Of a stretch of 64,000 nucleotides of DNA, positions 45,802 to 56,165 are shown piece after piece (position 1 is the first letter of the stretch; each line of letters begins with the position of its first letter). A program made the translations under genes and the position numbers. Below the pieces are notes generated by a model. The model ran no database searches, was not told the DNA's origin, and saw only the letters and a program-made list of their open reading frames with translations. Source of the stretch: Corticium candelabrum (taxonomy: Eukaryota; Porifera; Homoscleromorpha; Homosclerophorida; Plakinidae); contig NC_085099.1 in the NCBI RefSeq assembly GCF_963422355.1, positions 6,521,125-6,585,124 of the forward strand, read 5' to 3'.

Positions 45802-48800
45802 GCACACGCACGCGCGCGGGCCTGGACTTGGAACCTGGAAGTGATGTCTGCCGTCTTGGGGCCATTGGCCACGAAGGGGGCCTGAACGAATGAGTCATTC
45901 CTTTCTGCTACAGCGAATTGCATCACATTTTGAGAAGTGCCATGTCTTGAAATCTTCTGATCTATTACAATTGTTGCAGACGTATATAAAGGTATATCTG
46001 TTGTGCAGATGACCAGCTTCCGTTGAGAGTCACACTGTTGAAAGATTTAATAGTGCAGGCTCTACTCCATAAGGAGCGATCTCTGACTATCTGAAACCAG
46101 TTCTTTTTCACTATGAAAGCGTTTCGTGTCAGACTTAACTTTATCTCGTCAACCCAGTTTTGGGCCATGGTCTGGTCGTTTATTTGGCAACCAGCCAAAA
46201 AGAATTTTGGGGGGAATTCGTTGGTCTGTCATTCTTGCTAAGTGTTCAAGCCATCGTAAGTCTTCGAGGTAAAACGACATTTTGTAGGGTCTGAGGCATC
46301 CCAAACATTGACCTAACTTGAGCATTAGTAGTGTGGATGGACCACTGTATTGTTTTAGACACGCCTATATAGGATATTCCTGAGGCACGTACCTGTTATG
46401 AAAGTCTCTAAAACGTTTTGTGTCTTTTTTGGTGCCCAAGCCTCTGAGCCCTAGAATAATATTCTAAGAACTATAGACTGGTAGATTACTCTCTTTGCGT
46501 CAATGGACAGGTTTCTGTCCATAAACATATTGAAGATCATAAAATTCCAAAGCTTTGGAAGCTCTCCAGATTCTTTCTTCTATATCTCTTATTCACATAA
46601 TTCTCCTCGACATTCAATAATTGAGCCCAAGTATATCTAAAGTCGCTAATATGTTACTTGTATGACTTCACCGATGGATATAATAGGCATTCCATACTTC
46701 TGGTTATATCCTTTGATTTCACTCCAGCCTCTGTGTATAACAGCTTGGTTTTGCGGATGTTCATTGTTAGTCTCCATTCCTCTGTCACCTTATCAAGAGT
46801 ATAAGCTGCCTCTTATCTATGCCTGCTCAACTCGTGCTTACTACATGCAGCAGCAGCATCTACAAACAAGAGTTCATGATCAGTCACAAGCAATTTGGTG
46901 GGATTTCTTCTTATCTCTCCTACCAGTACGTTTACCGCTACGTACATTTATACAGTATTTTAACACCTAGATCTTGACAATCAGAATGCTTTCTCCATTC
47001 TAGAATGACCAAATTGAAGTATAGATTAAAGAGTGTGGGTGCAATAGTGTACATTCTTACCTCAAACCTTAGCTGAGACGTACCAGTTGGTTGGGTTAAA
47101 TACCTTAATATGGAAAACATTATCACGTGACGAGATATTACATACACCGGCCGATGGTTTAGCACTGTAGTGGATCTTTATTCTTTTATACTGGGCAATG
47201 GTCTTCCACAGTGAATGATAGTATACGAGTACATCCTTCTATCTCGACATATATGGCGTCCCCGTCGTCTTGTGAACTTTTCTAAAAATACCATATACTC
47301 ATTTTGAAACGGTTTTGTTCTTGAACCATGCACGAAAGTTGCTTTCCGGTCCACAGCAACACCTCTCTTGTTGTTACTAACAAGTAATGCTAGTCGCAAT
47401 GCTGCCATGTTCTTTTACCAGTGTTCTCATGCATATTCCAGCATCCTATGTGATTCTGCTTTGTGCTTGCTGCTGTTCTGGTTTTGAGACATTACGTCAG
47501 CTTCCTTTGCACTAGCTGATATACTCATGAGGGCGTGCAAGACCACGTACTGCAGTGCAAACCACCACAGACTTTCGCACAGCAACTGAGGGCAAGTTCA
47601 GAACAGGTATTGAGCGACAGAAACCGGTAGACGTTGACAAGCAATAAGCTCTTTCTGTCAGGCACCACATGAAGGTGTGACTTGAATTTCGCCCGATTTA
47701 TATGAATACGCTCTCACGCGCACACACACAAACACACACGCGCGCGCGCACACACAAGCGCAAGCACAAGCACGCACCAATTGCACAAGCACCTATACGC
47801 AGGGATTTTGAAATCTGCAGCATATAAATTAATTCAGTCATTTACTTTTCAGCTAATTTGTCTCAATACTTCTACACGGCTTGCCAACCGTACCAAGTTG
47901 TACACGGTGTTTGCGACGAGTACGTCAAAGGCAAAGAAGTTTTTGTTGATCTTTGCTACCCACAAAACATCGTTACGTACATCACCAATTCCGCGGACGC
48001 AGCTTGGAGGAAATCTCTATCTGACAGTCCACAGTGGTGCGTTAAGCAAATAGTAAAGGCCATGTGTTTGTATTCGTTTCCGCCTTGCAACAGAACTTCT
48101 TATGGAGTTGTTCAACCGGCTCGGTTGTGTAAAGACTCATGCCAACAGTATCTTTATGGTAACTGTAGTTCTGTGTACGTGTTAGCATTTGCTGCTGTCG
48201 AATCGCTTCAAAGGTCTAGCTCTATATATTTCTTGAGACCGCAGCATATCTCTGTAGGCTTTCCTACGTGTGACGATAAGCCAACTAAAGAAGAAACTAA
48301 TCGGTCGTGTTTAGATTATGGAGTGGATCTTGGGTTTCGAGGTAATCATATATTAATCATTTACGAAATAAATTGTCTAGATAGGATGACAGCCGCGGTT
48401 AATACAGTTGTTCTTTATTGTTAATTAGTACGGCATAAAGATTTGTCAGTATGCCAAGAAGTCTGAGATGGTTTGGTCATGATTGCGTGCTAAGTGTTGT
48501 AATGGTGCATGTGCAACTCAAATGGGTGTTTCAGCTTGCCTATTTATTTGGTACTGCGTGCGTGCGTGCGTGTGTGTGTGGTGTTTGTGCGTGACCGTTT
48601 CAATCGAATCAGTTGCTATAAACTGTCGATCGTAGATAAATGGTGGATGTTCTAAAATGTATTCACAGAACGCGTTACAAGAGATTGTCTCTGTGATATT
48701 GTACACTGGGCAGCATGGTAGTGTGATTGGACTTATGTTGATACAGATTGAATGCTTTTGTGCTGTAATTGAAACAAAGTAAATACAGTGGTTTGTATTG

Positions 48801-50692
48801 GTTATGTTTTAATGATTAATTAATTAAGCAGTTATAATAATTTTTATCACTTAAATTCAATGTTTTACTTTCAGCCGCGACTGAGCTACCAACGAAAGGC
48901 AGTCAAAAATCCGATGTAGACATTTCTGTTGTAGTATCTGCTGTCATTGGGACGGTCTGCTGTTTCACAGCAATCATAGCTATTTTTGTCGTCTTCATCG
49001 TGCGGCGCAAACATCGACAAAGACAATCGCTAGCGACTGAAATTATTGAATTAAACGAGAAATTCTCGTCTTTAGCCCAATCTACGTCCAGCAGTAAGAT
49101 GCTGACGGCAGAGAACAGTTTGTACAAGCGTCATGAACCCGAGGTGTTACCTACTCTCAAAGAGGTTCTTAAATCTCCTTCTTTGTTCCATACACTGCAC
49201 TCTGTGTTTTCCTTTGAGGCAGAAGACGTGGCCGTTACGTTCATACCTGAAATTGATCACAAAAAGCTTGAATTCGTTAGAGATCTCGATGAAGGACAAT
49301 TTGGTCAGGTAACAACAAATTGCGTACATTAATTGCTAGTTGTAGTACCGTACAGCCAAATCTGCCATAGCCGTCACTCTACTATTACAAAAACCTCGTC
49401 ACTGGCCGTTATGTCACAGTGCATAGCAATGGTATGGCGTAGCACGGTCTGTAAGACGTCTATTTCTTTAGCGAAAGCATTTTAACGACTAGACAATCTA
49501 AACTTTAAGTGGTGCTGGCTAACGATCGAATCAAGAAGCTGACTCTAAAACTAAATAAACACTTTCAACGGTCGATGCATGTGCATGATGAGTCTTCGAT
49601 TTGAACGTACATTGTTGCACGTACCTACCTTTTACGCCACTTGCGATTTGAAAACTTAGCTAAAGAATCAGGCACTCCCCTCTCGCCTGTCTGTTAAATC
49701 GAGGAACCGTGTCTTACGTAAACTTCGAGTTTCTGGGCGGTGCAGGTCTGATAGAGTAGTTTGACTGTTTAGTATATACTGTACTTATGTGATAATTTTT
49801 AGTTTGTAGATAATTCTGTTGCATGTTTAGGTGCTCTTGGCGTCGATCACTGAATTTGAAGAGTTCGAGAACGACACACTGGTTGCTGTGAAGGTTCTTA
49901 AGAAAGGTAATGACGACAAGACGAAATCAGAATTTATGAAGGAGTTGTGTATGATGGCCCAGCTACAGCACGAAAACATAGTCAAGTTGTTGGCTAAATG
50001 TACTAAGGAAGAACCCAGTTGCATGGTTTTTGAGTTTATGGAACGTGGTGCATTGATCGACTTTTTGCGCAACTCTCAAGTTGGAGAAGAAACAAACCTA
50101 GATGCGCTGGAGCTCGAAGAAAGCTCTCGCTCAAAGCAAGTGCTCAGTCTGCACGATCTTAGAGCGATTATTCGTCAAGTCTGTCAGGGGCTCGTCTATC
50201 TAGCAGGCAGACGCTTCGTTCATCGAGATATCGCTGCTCGCAACTGCTTGGTTGGAAAGTATCTCGAAGTGAAAATTGCTGATTTTGGTCTGTCACGTGA
50301 CGTGTATGCAGGAGACTACTACAGGTACGCAGAGCGAGCTGATAAACATACGAAACGGCTTTGTTTTTTTAGCAATTTTTGTCTACAGAGTAGGTGGTAA
50401 ATCCTTTCTCCCAGTTCGGTGGCTGCCACCAGAGAGCATTGTCTATGGCTATTTTACAGTCAAATCCGACGTGTGGGCATTTGGTGTTCTTGTTTGGGAA
50501 GTCTATTCTCTTGGGCAACAACCCTATTATGGATCACCTAATGAGCTAGTCGTTGAGATGATTTGCAGTGGTCAAACGCTGTCCAAACCGAGTGAATTCT
50601 GTCCAGATGACATGTACGAGTTGATGTCATCATGTTGGAGCAAGGAAACGGAGAATAGACCAGAATTCGGTGAAATTTTGAACAAGCTTTAA
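44265..50692 (+). CDS. Receptor tyrosine kinase RTK-C: CRD - FN2 - CRD - TM - kinase
   Basis: Seven exons, 44265-44307, 44512-45243, 45300-45623, 47853-48341, 48875-49308, 49831-50324 and 50389-50692, with phases 1,1,1,1,0,2; 939 aa. Exons 1-2 give a signal peptide ([16 protein letters not shown]). Then a Ser/Thr-rich linker, CRD1 with ten cysteines ([16 protein letters not shown]), FN2 ([30 protein letters not shown]; a shorter loop than in A and B), CRD2 with ten cysteines ([16 protein letters not shown]), TM ([20 protein letters not shown], then RRKHRQR) and kinase ([45 protein letters not shown]). The P-loop reads LDEGQFGQV: the first Gly of GxGxxG is Asp. The protein stops right after the kinase. 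Intron 4 contains CA repeat and dead LINE. Predicted plasma-membrane receptor; CRDs suggest Wnt-type ligands. Confidence 0.93.
45687..45812. repeat. (CA)n microsatellite, GCAC-interrupted
   Basis: CA repeat with several GCAC steps, in the fourth intron of RTK-C. ORFs on both strands are artefacts. Confidence 0.95.
45965..47400 (-). mobile_element. Degenerate LINE remnant in RTK-C intron
   Basis: Minus-strand pieces read [16 protein letters not shown] (46938-47165, an RT block normally preceded by RQGC), and nearer the 3' end [26 protein letters not shown] and [15 protein letters not shown] (45965-46290), the usual C-terminal pattern of some LINE ORF2 proteins. Many stops. Antisense to RTK-C and removed by splicing. 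Confidence 0.6.
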
Positions 50693-51307
50693 CTGCGTAC
50701 ACGTACATCGATCGCTTTCTAGATGAAAAACTTAGATAAAGGCAACGTTCGCGCTTGCTTTGCTATGTAAACATTATCACTAAGATACTGCGCCATGTAT
50801 GCGCTTACGGTATTCATGCGGGGGCAGGGTGTATAAACACAGTACCAGGCGAATTTTTTGGGGGGAACTTGGCCGCTGGAGCGAACGTGGTCTGTTCGCA
50901 GCTTTGATTCTCGGTAGTCAATGGACATGTTACAACCGCGATTTTGACGTTAACGAACTGCTGCCTTTTTGCGCATATTTCGAGCAGTAACCTGCACTGT
51001 TCATTTAAAGGGGGCCTCAGTCTTGAACGTCGCGTCGGCTGAACGTTGTTTTCTCGGCACAAATCGACTTCAAATATATTGGATGGCAGGTAAAGTGATT
51101 TATAATTTATAAATGATTGTAATGATTACTGTGTTTTGCGGTTAAACAAATTTATTTGATTTGAGATCTTTTTTGGGTGCATGTATTGCCTGGATTGAAT
51201 TGTGCGGCAATATTTACACTGTTGCATACACTGCATACATCAAATTGTGTACTAGTTATTGCAAATCTATTTTATGTGTGCAATTATATAATATGCAATT
51301 ACTAATT
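50693..51307. other. 3' flank of RTK-C, no gene
   Basis: Includes the likely RTK-C 3' UTR. Short ORFs on both strands around 50800-51060 show no family resemblance. Confidence 0.5.
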
Positions 51308-51621
51308 AATTAACAGACCTGCCAACCTAGCTGAATCAAAATGCGTGAGTTTGCAGGCAAAAATGAGGGAGTTTTAAAAAAAATTGACACGCCGACAATT
51401 ACATTAATATCAATAAATTTTATATTGTAATAAATGTTAAATAATATGTAAATATTATACAATTATTAAAAGTTAAATATTTGCATGCTCGGTTGGAGTA
51501 GAAGCCATTAATTAATTAATAGAGTTTGTTTTCTCAATCAATTAACCGAGTATGCGGATGTGACTTGCGCTCGCCAGCCACTGTCATCCTCTAATTCCCA
51601 GAGTGCAAGATGCGCCGCCTC

Positions 51622-51622
51622 A

Positions 51623-51662
<40 letters not shown>

Positions 51663-51663
51663 T
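51622..51663. repeat. (GCGT)n microsatellite
   Basis: About ten GCGT units in the extra segment of MITE copy 3. Confidence 0.9.
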
Positions 51664-51944
51664 CTGTGTGTCACCAAAGGTACGTCTTTTTTGCAGAAGT
51701 GGCGTACAACGATAGATTGCCACCGCCCAGATTGCCACCGCCCATAGGGCGGGTAGTACTAGTATGTAAATATTATACAATTATCAAAAGTTAAATATTT
51801 GCATGCTCGGTTGGAGTAGGAGCCATTAATTACAGTACACTTAACTTAAATAAGCAAACTGCAACAAATGTAAAACACAGAACTTGCACGTACTACTGCC
51901 TGTTATTAAAATATAAGGCTAGACAAAATCTTTGAAAGAGGTAT

Positions 51945-51946
<2 letters not shown>

Positions 51947-51997
<51 letters not shown>
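51947..51997. repeat. (TA)n microsatellite
   Basis: About 25 TA dinucleotides inside MITE copy 3; absent from copy 2. Confidence 0.95.
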
Positions 51998-52002
<5 letters not shown>

Positions 52003-52720
52003 TTCTAATAACTCTGCTAGTTCGGATGTTGTAGATTCTCTGGCCTTCTTCGATCGTTTTTCCAACAATATACAACTCCTTGGTAGTCTAGGATAGCCAG
52101 CTCCTCTCCCTTTTTCACTTTCGGACAGCTTTACCTGACCGACTCCTCCTTCTATGTCAATATTGTGACCCAGAGACTCTGATAATTTGTGACCAATCAA
52201 GTATGAAAGAACCGGATGGAGAGAGTGGCTGGCATATAGGCATTGATATATCCAGATATCAAGTATGCACTAATCTAGTAGGGGAATGGTTACACAGAAC
52301 AGGCACGCCCACCAATGGCCAGAATGCGGGAGATTTGATGCCAAATGCGGGTAGGCGGGAGAAGGGTCCCAAATGCGGGAGAGTTGGTAGCTCTGAATTA
52401 AAAGTCCAAAATATTCAGCTAACTTAATTCTATTTCACAACTACTACTGTACTAGTACCAAAAGATTTCGTAGAAGATAAACACTATATATACTATTAAA
52501 TTGACAGCATATGATATATTAATTTTAATTATGCATTATCATTATCTAGTTGGTATAAACCGTACATAAAATAATCTATAGACATTTTGATAACCATTAC
52601 AAATCAGATGATATATGTTGAATATAATTTTTGCCAACTGGCATTATATTTTGAAATGCATATCATGCCATTGGTTGTTATATGGTTGGCGACATGGATG
52701 ACAATTACATATGTAATTTG

Positions 52721-52722
<2 letters not shown>

Positions 52723-52798
<76 letters not shown>
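52723..52798. repeat. (GT)n microsatellite
   Basis: About 38 GT dinucleotides. Confidence 0.95.
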
Positions 52799-52801
<3 letters not shown>

Positions 52802-52872
52802 AATTAGAATTATCGAAGTAAATGAATTGATAGTAGTCATAATAAGGAACCAAGTTATAGCGAATAGGAGTA

Positions 52873-52873
<1 letters not shown>

Positions 52874-52951
<78 letters not shown>

Positions 52952-53036
52952 TGTATGTATGTATGTATGTATGTATGTATGTATGTATGTATGTATGTAT
53001 GTATGTATGTATGTATGTATGTATGTATGTATGTAT
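52874..53036. repeat. Compound (TA)n-(GTAT)n microsatellite
   Basis: About 25 TA units (52874-52924) passing directly into about 28 GTAT units (52925-53036). Confidence 0.95.
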
Positions 53037-53734
53037 ACCTTTGGGATAGCGGGTTATACAAGAGTAAATCCGTGTGTTTCTTTGTGCTGCACTTTATGAA
53101 CAGTTCTAATAGTTGCATTTGCAACAACTAGAATGAGCAATTAAATGTGCAGGAAATGCATGTATCTAGGTGCAGAGAATATACTGGTGACAAATTTTCT
53201 AATAACTGACTCATTTCACAAAAAACTATTTAGATGGTATTGTACATTTATTCTTAACTGAGCAAATGACATAATTCATTTTATAGCAGACTGTATGTAG
53301 CAGACAATATATACAAGGGCATAGCTTATTACACTTTGAGGAGAATACAGAAGAGCTTCTGGTTCAGTGCAAAAAAATCTGCAACTAACTGATGGTTATC
53401 CATAATCAAACGTTGAGAAATGTAGCGGCACACACATCTTGTTCAGAAATACAGTGTTTACATAACTGTGCAAGAATTAAAACAAAGTGATAGATAAACA
53501 AAGTGATAGATGGCAACATCAATGATAATGTAACAGTACTGCTGGCTATGTCAAATATAAATTAACTAAATCATCTTAGGTTGACCTGCTTGTTCAGTTG
53601 TCTACCTCGTTATTTTATATGTCTCTGTTATGACTATTGTTACCACTTCTCAGCATTCTGGCAGCCTTTCTGTATACTTAATTTCAAAGAGTGAGGCCTT
53701 TTGCCTTGATTTTGATTGGGCTTTCTTAGTGGAA

Positions 53735-55370
53735 TTACATAGCGGCTTGTGTAACATTTTCTTTGCACTTGACGAGCATAGAACTTACGGGACGTTCTGC
53801 TGTGGTTTTTGTTTTGCTCTTGGATCCATACTTCCGTCTTTCAGCTGAGGTTGCTTGCACTGGAATTCGTTTCCCTCTTTGCATGAAGACACCATGGCGA
53901 CGTATGGAATGACCGCCAAGTATCCATCCAAACTGATGTAGTGCGCTAGACAGTCGGGCAATAGATCTGGGGCCTTGGAGAGTTTCATATCGCATGACAA
54001 ACTTTTGCACACCATCTCTGAACTGCTGATCTTCAGAATCTAATTTTCAATCATATCAGCTGTAATTGCTCTAAGTTTGGATTTCAGTTCTTGAGATGCT
54101 GATGCTAATGAGTTTGTTGTAGATTGGATGCCCGAGTCTTCATTTAGGTCATTGGACTTTAGATTGGTGTCCTGATTGTCTGTATGTAGCAGAAATTTGC
54201 TCTTAATCTGGTTAAATCATGTGAGTCGGACAGATTTGAGTCAGTATCAGCATTGTCGTACGTTTCTTGATGAAGAGAAGCGTAGAAATTTATATCAGAT
54301 TTGGCTTTTTCGCCTATTGCCAATTTAGCAATTCAGTGCCTAGCTGATGCATTTAGTGACGGGAAGCAGTTAACATTATTTATTTTGTTTTTGGACACAA
54401 CTACTGCCTGATGGGCACATGGAGAGCCATTTCGTCCTCTCTTGCAGCTGCAAGTTCCAATGTGCATGTCCACAACATAACTGTCATCATCAAACCCAGT
54501 TAGGCGTTTTTTTCTGCTTTTTACACGGAAGATGCTATTGCCAAGACTTTCAATAGTACTATGTTGAACTGTCTCAGCACCCTGACCCAGAAATTTGGTG
54601 GCAACAAAGTGATCCATTCTACTGTTTGAGACATTGAGTAACTTTCTTTGATAATATAGTTCCATTGACTCTGTAATAAAGGCAAACATTTGAGTCAAAT
54701 TGTATGCCTTTATTCTGCTGAAGACCAGATCCTTTACAATCTTGATGCCTGCTTCGGCGTAATTATTGGTGTGGTTACCTCTAGTTATATCAGCATGCTT
54801 GTAGCATATAGCCCAGTCACGCCTTCTCGGCCAGAGTGACTTCATGAATTGAAGGAAATGTGGGCACCGAATAGAAATGCGATCGTTTTGAAGCTTAGAG
54901 TACAGGCCATTTAGCTCATTTTCTGACTTCGAGTATACCAGGCCTTTACTCATCTTTATCAAGTACAGACGATCTTTTTGAGGAATTCTGTTCTTTCCAT
55001 CGTGTAACCACTCCATCTTCTTTGTAGGAAATGGAATATGCATAAGAGGAGTCGGGATGGTTTTCAGCTATATTGAAGAGCCTCTCGTTCGGCAGTGCTG
55101 TCATCTGTCATAAATAATGCAGGACCCACATGTACACCCCGACCATAGAATGCAGAGGTAGGCAAAACTCTTTTCAACATTTCAAGCCCCTCTTTGATAG
55201 TTTTTTGCTTTTCGTCAGACACAATCATTACACCTAGTGGAATTGAACAGCAAGCATGGGTTGTCGAAATAATAGACATAGAATTTCCAAACCGATCTAA
55301 TGTAGAGGTGGAATCACAGAACACGATTTCGCTTGAATGTTGTACCATTTCGTGAGCTCTTGCCATTAGT
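53735..55370 (-). mobile_element. MULE-type DNA transposon, transposase with SWIM finger
   Basis: Minus strand, from the right: 55064-55366 has EIVFCDSTSTLDRFG (first catalytic Asp region) and ALFMTDDSTAEREAL (second Asp). 54333-55043 has TRGNHTNNYAEAGIKIVKDL (candidate catalytic Glu) and a SWIM zinc finger CSCKRGRNGSPCAH. 53735-54010 has a C-terminal tail, FVMRYETLQGPRSIARL then GKRIPVQATSAERRK. Mutator-like transposases show this DDE plus SWIM order. Frame changes between pieces may be introns or decay. Terminal inverted repeats were not found. The upstream end abuts a Ty3/gypsy RT fragment at about 55440. Confidence 0.75.
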
Positions 55371-55439
55371 TGGGTACAAATGGCTATAATCAGTGGTTGA
55401 TTTGCCTCTCTCGGCTTTTTTCTTTTTGGGAGGTGGCAG

Positions 55440-56165
55440 TTTACTACTACTCTTTTCTGCTTCAGTGTTGCATGTCATCACTGTCATACCAAAAGGCATT
55501 CGGTTCCAGCCATAGCGACCATGTGGAGTGTTGAACGTGGTAACATAGCTTGATGCTTCATCCAGCTTTACTTGCCAAAAACCAGTTTTTGCATCAAAGA
55601 CTGAAAATACTCTGGCTTTTGGGAGTCTAGTTGCCACTTCTTCAAATGTAGGTAGTGGGTAGTGTTCCCTCATTATTGACTCGTTCAAGTCTCTGGGATC
55701 GATACATATTCCAACTTTCTCGTTTTTCTTTTTCACAGCTACCATGGCAGAGACCCAGGCTGTCGGTTCAGTTACAGGTGTTATCACTTCTTCTGTGGTG
55801 AGCCTTGCCAGTTCTTCCTTCACAGCTTCTCTCAATGCAACAGGTGCTTTGCGTGGTAGTTGTACCACAGGTTTGGCATCGATCTGGCTTCAGTTTAATT
55901 GTGTATTCTCACTCAAGGCATCCTAAACCTTGGAACACGTCTCCAGTGGTTCTAGCATAGTCTTTGAATGACAGTAGATTGCACAAAAGTATCGTACATG
56001 TCTAAAGCATCATGTCCGATAATGTTTAGTAGGGCTGCTACTCTTACCTCGGGTGCTTCGCTGGAGATCTACGTTAGCGCTGACGACATACTGGTTATAG
56101 GGGCGGAGGTTCCACTCTTGAAGAGGCGAGAACAAATCACGACCGGAATCGACTCGCTTTACTGA
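55440..56165 (-). mobile_element. Inverted 5' segment of Ty3/gypsy (gag end and RT N-half)
   Basis: Minus strand: a gag-like motif LLNIIGHDALDMYDTF at about 55990-56040, then RT from 55868 (EELARLTTEEVITPVTEPTA, CIDPRDLNE, VFSVFDAKTGFWQVKL, NRMPFGM). RT stops before the YxDD motif at about 55475. The plus-strand element at 56166-58424 resumes just after that point, so the two are probably halves of one element separated by an inversion. Confidence 0.75.

Larger units (their letters stand above)
51314..52395. mobile_element. MITE, CAGAGCTGCCAA-TIR family (copy 3, with nested insert)
   Basis: Left end CAGACCTGCCAAC; right end is the complement of CAGAGCTACCAAC. Flanks AATTAA at 51308-51313 and 52396-52401, a 6-bp target duplication. 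It is collinear with copy 2 (29762-30486) but longer: a piece ending CATGCTCGGTTGGAGTAG..GCCATTAATTA occurs twice (about 51449-51519 and 51764-51830), enclosing about 245 bp of unrelated sequence with a (GCGT)n run. A (TA)n run expands the middle. Confidence 0.88.
52402..53730. other. AT-rich intergenic sequence with microsatellites, no gene
   Basis: Contains the TG, TA and GTAT arrays listed separately. The rest is AT-rich with no supported exon. The 170-aa plus-strand ORF across the arrays is an artefact. The end near 53600-53730 may be the 3' part of the MULE element. Confidence 0.5.
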
